In this document: positions 56,229-64,000 of the stretch, piece by piece
Position numbering within the stretch: position 1 is the first letter of the stretch
How the letters are laid out: every line of letters begins with the position of its first letter
Assembly: GCA_014529385.2 (NCBI GenBank)
Contig: CM043950.1
Coordinates: 153,250,445-153,314,444, forward strand
Direction: 5' to 3'
From: Adiantum capillus-veneris
Taxonomy: Eukaryota; Streptophyta; Polypodiopsida; Polypodiales; Pteridaceae
Length of the DNA: 64,000 nucleotides
Program-made: the position numbers and the translations under genes
The notes under the pieces: model-generated
Told to the model about the DNA's origin: nothing
Databases searched by the model: none
The model's input: only the letters and a program-made list of their open reading frames with translations

Positions 56229-57390
56229 ATGGATTGTGTTTTTTTGTTTGTACATTCATATGAAGAATCCACCGCAAAAGTGCACCATGAAAGCAGCTGA
56301 TGGTGGTTCAGCTAGCATGCTTTCATCCAGTAGCAAGCCTAGGAGCTCCACAACATTGGGCATAAAGTCTGAACTATCTACGACAAAAGCATTGGTACAT
56401 ATTAACTCCGTCTCTTCAATTGCAGAAATGTTCTTTTTAATGTTTATTTCTGTTTTTTTACTCTATCAAATGTGGCTTGCAGCAAGATCTTCCTGGAGGG
56501 TTCAATACCCCACGCAAACTTGATTGTTTTACACACGAGAGGAGTTTCCAGAGGAGTATGGCTTAAGCTTGGAGGGCAAGATCTACCATCACCTCGGTGA
56601 GGCTGATGTCATAGATCAGGATTGGTTTTCGGTCTTCATGAAGAAACGGGATAAGGGTTCTAAAATATTTCTCCATATAATGCGACATGCGTTTGTAGAC
56701 AAATGCAGGCTACTGTTTCACAAAGTCTACAAAAGCATGACAGCCAACAAAGAGATCACACACAAATTAGCAACATTATTTGTGTACGAGCGATGCCCTG
56801 CTACTCGGAAAGATCCTGCAGGTCAAAAGGTTGCGGGGGTTGCTTTTGGTGAACAAGTTTTGGACCATTGCAAGAAGCTTCAGGGTGGAGTTCACAAGAA
56901 AGTAAAGATTTTGCGGGTGAATAATGAGGGGACATCACTTCAGCCCCTTCGTCTTGACAATGTCGGGGAAAGTCAAAAAAATGGGCAAAATGCTCTCTTT
57001 TCTGGCAGCACTTCTCTAGTTAGTGCCTCCTTCGTAAGCCAACAAGTAAAAGCACAGGTGGATCAGATTCTGGATGTAAAAAGGGATGCATTAAAGGTTT
57101 TGAACAAAACATTGGATAATGTGAGAGCAGAGCTACAAGATAGGAACCAAAATATGTAGAAGATACAAGGGACATCTTTAGCCGCCGCAATGCTTTAGGG
57201 GCAATTGTAGGAGCTCCAAATATTGCGGTCAAGCATGAAGGCAACTGTCGATACTGACCCTGATTTTTTTTGTGATTGAAGGCAACATGGCTACTCTAAC
57301 TAGTGCACTCACAGCTCTTGGGGCCGATGCAAGTAGCTCGAACATAAAAGATGAGGTGGATCGTTTCCAGGTATGTGTCGACCAAATCAA
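56229..57390 (+). pseudogene. Gene-like ORF of unknown function with introns and new stops
   Basis: A first segment (MKNPPQKCTMKAADGGSASM, to about 56394) may splice to an acceptor TTGCAG/CAAGAT at 56483. The main open segment runs to 57159: CFTREEFPEEYGLSLEGKIY, YERCPATRKDPAGQKVAGVA, ending in a helical tail (VKAQVDQILDVKRDALKVLN). After the TAG at 57157 the same frame continues KIQGTSLAAAML, TAG, GQL, TAG, ELQILRSSMKATVD; each TAG fits a former CAG. A later exon-like piece (NMATLTSALTALGADASSSN) ends at CAG/GTATGT near 57372. I do not recognise the family. It may be a dead host gene or transposon cargo. Confidence 0.45.
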
Positions 57391-57404
57391 GGACTAATTT
57401 TTGT

Positions 57405-57499
57405 TTATGTGGTAATGCCCTAGGTACTTGACATGGTACTCTCTTCTATTTAGGTGGTTGTTTTTGTCATGCCAGTTTTTTTTTTTATGTGGTAATTGT
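57405..57499. repeat. Minisatellite unit left of C2
   Basis: ATGCCCTAGGTACTTGACAT through GTCATGCCAGTT occurs here and again right after C2 at about 63029-63093. C2 therefore sits within or between units of the tandem repeat that continues to the window end. Confidence 0.8.
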
Positions 57500-57688
57500 T
57501 GGGGTATAAAGCCCAATGTGGTCGCCCAGGTAAGTGGGCGGGACGCCAGGTATGTACACATATTCTTTTGTAAAAACCTAATAAGAACTCACTATGCTCT
57601 ACACATTACAGTAGAGCGAGTTCACCATATTGTCGTGCTATTCTTCTCACACTCTCTCTCCGGTCTCACTTCCGCTCATACTCCTTCA
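57500..57688 (+). repeat. C2 5' LTR
   Basis: Begins TGGGGTATAAAGCCC and ends CTCCTTCA. The 3' copy lacks a 10-base stretch near 57580 and differs at a modest number of positions. Confidence 0.9.
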
Positions 57689-57690
57689 AC

Positions 57691-57706
57691 TGGTATCAGA
57701 GCTCAG
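57691..57706 (+). other. C2 primer binding site (tRNA-iMet)
   Basis: TGGTATCAGAGCTCAG directly after the 5' LTR, the usual plant copia site. Confidence 0.93.
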
Positions 57707-58786
57707 ATCGAGGCTCGGGGCAGCACTGCAGGAGGCTAGAGTCACCAGCTCAAATTGGAGTGAAATTCGACAGGCGAAGACACGGCCCCAAATCTCGTGG
57801 GGAAGGCCGAAGGCCTAGGTGTTGTCATAATTTCATTATGAGGTCATCTCAGCCACCGTTCGGCTTCGATAAAGGTCTACGCAGGCCATTTTCGACTACG
57901 TGGTCTCAGCGGGTGCAGATCCGACTCTGCAAATTTGGGGTTTTCGGCCTACGACTGCAGGTGCTGAGGATATCGACACTCCCAGAGTGTTGATTTGTGG
58001 CTGTCTACACATCGAAGGACGGCTCACAGTTCTTGGAGGTGTGTCACATACGACAAGGGCGCATCTACACACAGACTGTATGCGACATCCACTAGTTCAT
58101 CAGGTAGCTTGTGTTTGCTGCTTGATATTCCAGATCTCATCCTGAAATTGCAGGTACTTCCACATGGGATGTATTGTCAGAGATGATGTATGTCTGTTGA
58201 GGGTTTGCTGGCTGTGAGTCACGCAGCAAACAACCGCCGCAGCGGTTACAACATACAGTGGGAAATTTGTGGATGTATGACTTTGTGGGAAGTCTATGTA
58301 CTGTCAGATTTACTGCAACCTTTTTTCAGGGTCGAGTGAGGTTTTATTGAGCTGGGGGATTCTCGAATGTTGAGATCCTTTTGGTGATACAGATCTTGGA
58401 GCGATCCCTCGAGCATCCTTAGATAGGCAGGTAGGATGTATTGACTGTGAGTTAGACAGTTGGGATTGCATCTTTGCTTTACTGCCATTGAGGCATTGTC
58501 GTAGTCTATGCTTACAGGACCGTGACAGGACAGTCAGAGATAGTACAGGTGCAGGACAGGTTTACCCGCAACTTACAGTGCCAGAGAGACAATGTGTTTT
58601 TGAGCTGTTTTTGGTCTGTTTTTGAGTACACCAGAGCCATTTTACAAAGGAGACTCTACCGAAATTTATGCAAAATCTGAAGCTTTCTTGGTTCATTTGA
58701 CAGGTTGATATTGGTTCAGAGGTCAGTTTATAGGGGAAACTCTGCCGAATTTTTCCCAGGAAAGTAAACTACTGTGAAGCGTAGCT
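57707..58786 (+). other. C2 5' leader
   Basis: 1.1 kb of untranslated leader with no convincing ORF before the gag ATG at 58787. Confidence 0.65.
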
Positions 58787-59680
58787 ATGGCTGGATCACA
58801 GGACACTGCTCTTTACAATATCAAGAAGCTGGATGGAACCAATTTCCCATTGTGGAAGAAGCAGATTTGGCACGTGTTGGTACAAAAGAAGCAGATAAAA
58901 CCTATAAAGCTCAAGGGGATAAAACCAGAAGATATGGACGAAGATGAATGGAACGAAATGGATGAATTGGCACTTTCTACCCATTATGCTGACTTTGGCA
59001 GAAAGCGTTTACTTCAATGTAGCAGACAAGATGTCGGCTTATCAAGCATGGTTAAAGCTGAGTGATCTTTATGAGAAGCAGAGTGCAGCTTCACAGGTAT
59101 ACTGGCTTAAGAAGCTTGTTGACTTGAAGATAAAAGAAGGGACACCTATGTCCATTCATATGAATGAATTCAACACAATCTATAGTCAGTTGTCATCTCA
59201 AGGTGTCAAGTTTGATGAACTTGTTAGAGCTATGTTCCTGTTGATCACATTGCCGGAAAGTTGGGACACTTTTCTCACAGCTTTGAGTAATTCTGCACCT
59301 CTAGATGGTTTGAACATAGCAGGTGTAGAAGGAAGTCTGCTTACTGAAGAAACCAATAGAAAGACAATGGACAAAGGCAAAGGAACAACCTTAGTTGTCA
59401 GGGGAAGGACCAAAGAAAAGTACAAAGGTGGAAAGAGGAATCAGTCTCGTAGCAAGTCCCGCAGTGCTAAAGGTTGGAGTGACATAGAATGCTACCATTG
59501 TGGCAAGAAGGGTCACATGAAAAGAGACTGCAGAGAATGGAAAGCAGAAAAAGGCAAAGATAAAGCTGAAGACCATGGTGAGAAGAACAAATCCTCAGTG
59601 AAGATTCAAGAAATAAATGTGACAAACACTGTTGCAGAAGATGACAGTCTAGTGTTAGGAGACATGTACTTCTTGAAGAA
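58787..59680 (+). pseudogene. C2 gag (one frameshift)
   Basis: ATG at 58787: MAGSQDTALYNIKKLDGTNF, PLWKKQIWHVLVQ. A frame change near 58980 (TTTCTACCC) moves the reading into the frame with IMLTLAESVYFNVADKM. Then come SQVYWLKKLVDLKIKEGTPM, MFLLITLPESWDTFLTAL and a basic linker. The zinc knuckle CYHCGKKGHMKRDC (about 59491-59532) is intact. Length and order are typical of copia gag. One base change in length separates it from an open frame. Confidence 0.9.
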
Positions 59681-60110
59681 TACAATGGACTCAGCTCTTC
59701 TTACAGCATCTGATGGAAATGCACTGAGTGACTGGATTATAGACTCAGAGGCATCACTTCATGTGTCTTAAAACAAGGAGTGGTTTACCTCTTATGTGAC
59801 TACTAAAGATCATGTTCGGCTAGGCAATGGGCAGACATGTGAGATCTTAGGTGTTGGAGATGTTCAATTGAAGTTTCCGAATGGATCTTCTTTCACGCTG
59901 AAGAATGTGAGACATGCTCCCGCAATTACAAAGAGCTTGATCAGCATAGGTTTACTTGATGATGTTGGCTACGCCACCACTTTCGGACAGAACATGTGGA
60001 AGATATCCAAGGGTTCTACGACAGTAGCACATGGAGTAAATTCTGGAGGACTTTCCATGATTTATGATCAAATGTCTCTAAAAATGTAATCAATGTAACC
60101 GAGCAGCCGA
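59681..60110 (+). pseudogene. C2 protease (active-site Gly lost, stop)
   Basis: The loop reads DWIIDSEASLHVS: the Gly of Asp-Ser-Gly-Ala/Ser is Glu, which should block activity. A TAA (59769-59771, possibly a former CAA) follows directly. The frame goes on with VRLGNGQTCEILGVGDVQLK, NVRHAPAITKSLISIGLLDD to KM and TAA at 60087-60089, where a frame change leads into NVTEQPNVSLWHSRLGHMS of the pre-integrase region. Confidence 0.88.
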
Positions 60111-61140
60111 ACGTTTCTTTGTGGCATAGCCGGTTAGGACATATGTCCAAGAAGGGAATGGAAATCTTGTCTCATTCTGGTTATTTGCCTGGCTTTTCAT
60201 TTAATGATTTTGAATTCTGTGAACATTGTCTGTATGGTAAGCAAACACTGTAGCCACATAAGCATAGAAGCAGTAGAAGAGATACACAGTTGGCACTTGT
60301 TCATAGTGATTTGTGTGGACCTATGCCTAACCTATCTCTAGGGGGAGCTTCTTACTTTATGACATTTATAGATGATTACTCGAGGAAAGTATGGGTTTAC
60401 TTTCTCAAGCACAAGGATGAAGCGTTTAGTGTTTTCAAAACGTTTGTGACACTTGTGGAGAATCAGAGTGGGAAGAAGCTTAAATGCTTACGCACTGACA
60501 ATGGTGGAGAGTATGTTTCAAAGGCCTTTCAGGACTTTTGTGAGTCAAAAGGTATAAAACGTGAACTTACTGCTCCTTACAATCCTCCTCAAAATGGTGT
60601 TGCTGAGAGGATGAATAGGACCATACAAGAGAAGTTCAGAAGTATGTTGTCTAATGCACAGCTGCCAAATGGGTTTTGGGCTGAAGCTGTATCAACAGCT
60701 GTTCATCTTGTAAATAGATCTCCTAGCAAGGTTTTGCAGAAGGATTCAGTGCCAGAGATGGTATGGTCAGGCAAAATGCCCTCATACAAGTATCTCAGAG
60801 TCTTTGGCTGCGAGGCATATACTCACGTTCCAAAGGAATTTAGGAACAAAATTAGGCCAAAGAGTAGAAAGTGCATCTTTCTAGGCTATGGTAATTCTGG
60901 TGAGATGGGGTGCAGACTTTGGGATCCGGAATCCATAAAGGTTGTCCGCAGCAATGATGTTCACTTTAATGAATCCAAATATCATTCTAAACTAGAGAGG
61001 GTTGAGGAGATTAGAAGAGTTGTCTTCCAAGAAGATGGACCTGCACGTGCAAGACAAAATGTCAGGGCTCAAGAGGAGCAAGGACAGGATAGAGTGGAAC
61101 CACAGGTTGTGGCTGAGCCTGAGCCACCTATTGTGCGTAG
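60111..61140 (+). pseudogene. C2 integrase
   Basis: Zinc module traces are LWHSRLGHMS and CEHCLYGKQ. A TAG near 60251 follows, then an open frame through the whole core: LVHSDLCGPM (Asp codon 60308-60310), LRTDNGGEY (Asp codon 60497-60499) and NGVAERMNRT (Glu codon 60605-60607). The last two are separated by exactly 35 residues, the DD35E spacing. The C-terminal part has YLRVFGCEAYTHVPKE and RKCIFLGYG. Apart from the upstream stop this domain looks intact. Confidence 0.92.
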
Positions 61141-62218
61141 ATCTGGACGTGTCACGCGACCTCCTGATAGGTTTGTTCCATCTATGAACTATGTCATGTT
61201 GATTGATTGCATTGAGCCTTCATGTTACAAGGAAACAGTGCAAATGAAGGACTCCGAGAATTGGCAATTGGCCATGCAGTCAGAGATGACAGCTCTGCAT
61301 AAAAACAAGACATGGAAGCTAGTTAAATCACCACAGGGCAAAAAGGCTCTACCTTGTAAATGGGTTTACAGGTATAAGATCACCGCTCATGATAGTCAGC
61401 CAAAGTACAAAGCAAGGCTTGTTTCCAAGGGCTTTAAGCAAGAACAAGGCATTGACTTTGATGAAGTCTTCTCTCCGGTGGTCAAGATGAATACATTAAG
61501 ATGCTTTCTTGCATTGGTTGCCATATTAGATTTGGTGTTGCACCAAATGGATGTCAAGACAGTGTTCTTGCATGGTGATTTAGATGTGGAAATTTACATG
61601 CAGCAACCACAAGGGTTTGTTGACAAAGGCAAGGAAGATTGGGTATGCCAGTTGTTAAAGAGTCTTTATGGCTTAAAACAATCACCAAGGGCATGGTACC
61701 ATAAATTCCACAAGTTTATGCTTTCTCAAGGCTACAAACGTAGTGAGTTCGATCATTGTCTATATACAAAGAAGGCTAAGGATGGTAGTTGGCTGATCCT
61801 TATTTTGTATGTGGATGACATGTTGATTGCTGGCAAGCACTTGAAAGAAATTTCAGCTTTGAAGTCAAAGATGGCAAAATCGTTTGACATGAAAGACATG
61901 GGTGAGGCAAGTCATATCCTTGGTATGCGCATTGAGAGAGACAAATCAAAGAAGTTGATTTGGTTATCTCAAACAGAGTATATTGACAAGGTTTTGCAAC
62001 GTTTCAATATGGAGAAGGGAAAGGCACTGAGTGTTCCATTGCCACCATATGTGAAACTTAGCAAACAAGATTGTCCCGTGTCTGAGGAAGAAGAGGCAGA
62101 AATGGATAAGATTCCATATGCGTATGTAGTGGGTAGTTTGTTGTATGCAATGATTGCTACTCGCCCAGACATTGCATTTGCAGTGGGAGTAGTAAGTCCA
62201 TACATGTCAAACCCATGA
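61141..62218 (+). pseudogene. C2 reverse transcriptase
   Basis: Open continuously with integrase. Blocks: NKTWKLVKSPQGKKALPCKW, YKARLVSKGFKQEQGIDFDE, VFSPVVKMNTLR, HQMDVKTVFLHGD (Asp present), YGLKQSPRAWYHKF, ILYVDDMLIAG with YVDD at about 61808-61819, GEASHILGMRIERD, LYAMIATRPDIAFAVG. All catalytic residues I can place are kept. The frame ends at TGA 62216-62218 in NP/KKHWE, just before RNase H. Confidence 0.93.
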
Positions 62219-62827
62219 AAGAAACATTGGGAGGTAGTGAAAGGAATATTGAGATACCTGAAAGCTACAAAGAGTATGCGTATATGCTATGGAAGTCAGG
62301 AGCTAAGTGTAAAGGGTTTTACAGACTCATATTATGCAGGTGACTTAGACAACCGAAGGTCTACGTCAGGGTATTTCTTTACATTGGCTGGTGGAGCAGT
62401 ATCATGGCGTTCTAGATTACAAGACTGTGTTTCTCAATCTACTACAGAGGCTGAATATGTTGCAGCATCAGAGCCATGCAAAGAATCAATTTGGCTTAAT
62501 CGACTAGTAACAGATTTCGAAATCAAAGAAGAGATTCCTGTGTTATATTGTGATAGTCAAAGTGCTATACAATTGGCTCGCAATCCAGTTTATCACTCAA
62601 AGACAAAGCATGTGGATGTGAAGTATTATTTCATCAGGGAAATGCTCGAGGATAAGCAACTTCAACTTGTCAAAGTTCACACCATAGAAAATCCTACTGA
62701 TCTACTTACAAAAAGACTTCCCTCAGAGAGCTTTGCGCATTTTCGCAAGCAGTTAGGTGTAGGGTACTACATCACTTCTCTACATCTCTTGTATATTAGC
62801 TTGTATAGTAGCTTCTCTCACACTTAA
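62219..62827 (+). pseudogene. C2 RNase H
   Basis: Same frame after the TGA: KGILRYLKATKSMRICYG, VKGFTDSYYAGDLDNRRSTS (Asp present), STTEAEYVAASEPCKESIW (Glu present), VLYCDSQSAIQLARNP (Asp present), TKHVDVKYYFIREML, NPTDLLTKRLPSESF, then the stop near 62825. A complete domain, separated from RT only by one stop codon. Confidence 0.92.
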
Positions 62828-62829
62828 AG

Positions 62830-62843
62830 TAGTGGGAGGTTTT
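62830..62843 (+). other. C2 polypurine tract
   Basis: AGTGGGAGG followed by T residues directly before the 3' LTR. Confidence 0.75.
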
Positions 62844-63026
62844 TGGGGTATAAAGCCCAATGTGGTCGCCCAGGTAAGTGGGCGGGACGCCAGGTATGTA
62901 CACATATTCTTTTGTAAAAACCACTATGCTCTACACATTACAATAGAGCGATTTCACCATATCGTCGTGCTCTTCTTCTCGCACTCTCTCTCGCGTCGCA
63001 CTTCATCTCTTACTCCTTCTCCTTCA
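62844..63026 (+). repeat. C2 3' LTR
   Basis: Begins TGGGGTATAAAGCCC and ends CTCCTTCA, matching 57500-57688 with a 10-base deletion and scattered changes. Confidence 0.9.
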
Positions 63027-64000
63027 GTTATGCCCTAGGTACTTGACATGGTACTCTCTTCTATTTAGGTGGTTGTTTTTGTCATGCCAGTTATTTTTGT
63101 TATGGTGCTAAGTGCCCAACCTACCTGACAAGGTAGTTTTTTCTATTGTGGGGTTCTTTTGTGACATGGCTATTTTTCTGTTAAGTGGTAGAATCCAAGG
63201 TACTTTATACGGCAATTATTTCTTCTTTTATACTTTGGTTTTGCACTCCTATTTAGTTCTATCATGGTAATAGTGCCCAAGATACTTGGGCTGGTAGTTT
63301 CTTTTAACATGGATATGTTTTTGTTACGGTGACATTGACAAGGTACTTTTCGATGGTGGTTCTTTTTTCTATGGGTGTTTTGTTTTTCCATGGAGTTTTT
63401 CCTATTATTGTGGTACTTGTCATAGTATTTTTTTCTACCATGATAGGTGCACTAATCATGGCTATTTTTCTAAGTATCAAGTAATGGCTAAAATGCATGT
63501 CATGGTACTTCTTTTGATCATGGTTGTGTTTTCTTCATGGCCATTTTTCCTACTATGGTAATTTTATTTTTTAATAAATGTAGTGCCCAAGGTACTTTTC
63601 TACTTTCCATGGTATATGTTATTACCTTAGAGGTTTTTTTGAAAGCCATCTCTGTTATGGTGGAAGTGCCCAAGGTACTTTTTCATAGTTTTTTCTGCTA
63701 TGGTTGATTGTTTTTTTAAGAAAGTTTGTTTGCTATGGTGGTTGTGCCCAAGGTACTTGTAAAGGTAGTTTTTTCTACCAAGGTGGTTGTAGGGTCATTG
63801 TTGATTAGTGTGTAGTGGTGGTTTCTGTTATGGTGGTAGTGTCCAAGATACTTTTCTACCTGCCTTGGTTTTTTTCATTGCCTTGGTGGTTTTTTGGAGT
63901 GCCAATTATTTTGTTACGAGGCAGTGTCCAAAGTATTCTTTTATGGTAGTTCTTTTTGTTAAAGGTACTTGTCATGGTACTTTAGGCTATAATGGTGCTT
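63027..64000. repeat. Degenerate minisatellite, ~80-95 bp units
   Basis: GCCCAAGGTACTT-like words recur at 63589, 63670, 63748, 63843 and 63928, with earlier, more diverged ones at 63035, 63113 and 63276. Between them TATGGTGGT and CATGGTAC-like words repeat. Minus-strand frames near 63170-63498 are by-products of the repeat. It continues past the window end. Confidence 0.75.

Larger units (their letters stand above)
57500..63026 (+). mobile_element. C2: nearly complete Ty1/copia retrotransposon
   Basis: 5.5 kb with LTRs at 57500-57688 and 62844-63026, a tRNA-iMet primer site, a polypurine tract, and gag-PR-IN-RT-RNH in the copia order. It has only two frame breaks and three stops over about 4 kb of coding DNA. 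The polyprotein resembles the Tork/Tnt1 type (inference from its gag start and general wording). I could not read a clean target duplication. Confidence 0.92.

Overview
The window is transposon-dense nuclear DNA from a land plant, probably one with a large genome. The evidence is Ty1/copia and Ty3/gypsy elements of plant type (tRNA-iMet and tRNA-Asp primer sites, a Tat-like gypsy with a second RNase H), a decayed copy of the eukaryotic ribosomal protein gene eL19, and a SWIB-domain gene fragment. I could not name the species. I found no convincing intact host gene, no rRNA or tRNA gene and no CRISPR. Almost every coding trace is a decayed transposon protein.

Layout. 1-1977: flank without a recognisable gene. 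1978-10684: a complete but mutated Ty3/gypsy element on the minus strand (G1: LTRs, PBS, PPT, ACGT target duplication, gag-PR-RT-RNH-aRNH-IN). 10720-17529: a satellite of about 180-190 bp units that is built of inverted half-units, so both strands read alike; short pieces of it return at 27366-27586 and 48322-48822. 17530-27365: a decayed Ty1/copia element on the plus strand (C1, 229-bp LTRs) sitting in the satellite. C1 is itself split by a 4.8-kb Mutator-like DNA transposon (18829-23625) with 10-bp target duplications and related ends, which carries a SWIB-domain fragment and an eL19 pseudogene (Pack-MULE-like). 27587-38075 (A, plus) and 38079-48321 (B, minus): two young LTR elements placed tail to tail in the satellite, with tRNA-Asp-type primer sites and no detectable reverse transcriptase or integrase. 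B keeps gag, zinc knuckles and protease; A keeps only unusual ORFs; both share an unfamiliar W-x-P-K repeat protein and a 3' untranslated segment.

48823-49821: a copia LTR with primer site and a short interior (minus). 49822-51925 (D, minus gag-PR) and 51926-54250 (C, plus aRNH-IN): two gypsy pieces back to back, related to G1. 54250-57400: a decayed acidic ORF (minus), a 99-bp CT run, and a gene-like, intron-containing ORF of unknown function (plus) that has acquired stops. 57500-63026: a nearly complete Ty1/copia element (C2) with few lesions, inserted into a minisatellite of roughly 80-95 bp units that fills 63027-64000.

How the parts relate: the satellite is the oldest recognisable substrate, C1, A and B landed in it, and the MULE landed in C1. 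A and B are best read as non-autonomous relatives that would depend on reverse transcriptase and integrase supplied elsewhere. The points most worth following are the dyad-symmetric satellite, the gene-carrying MULE, the A/B family with its W-x-P-K protein, and the spaced palindromic GATCGCGATC boxes in the B leader and LTRs.
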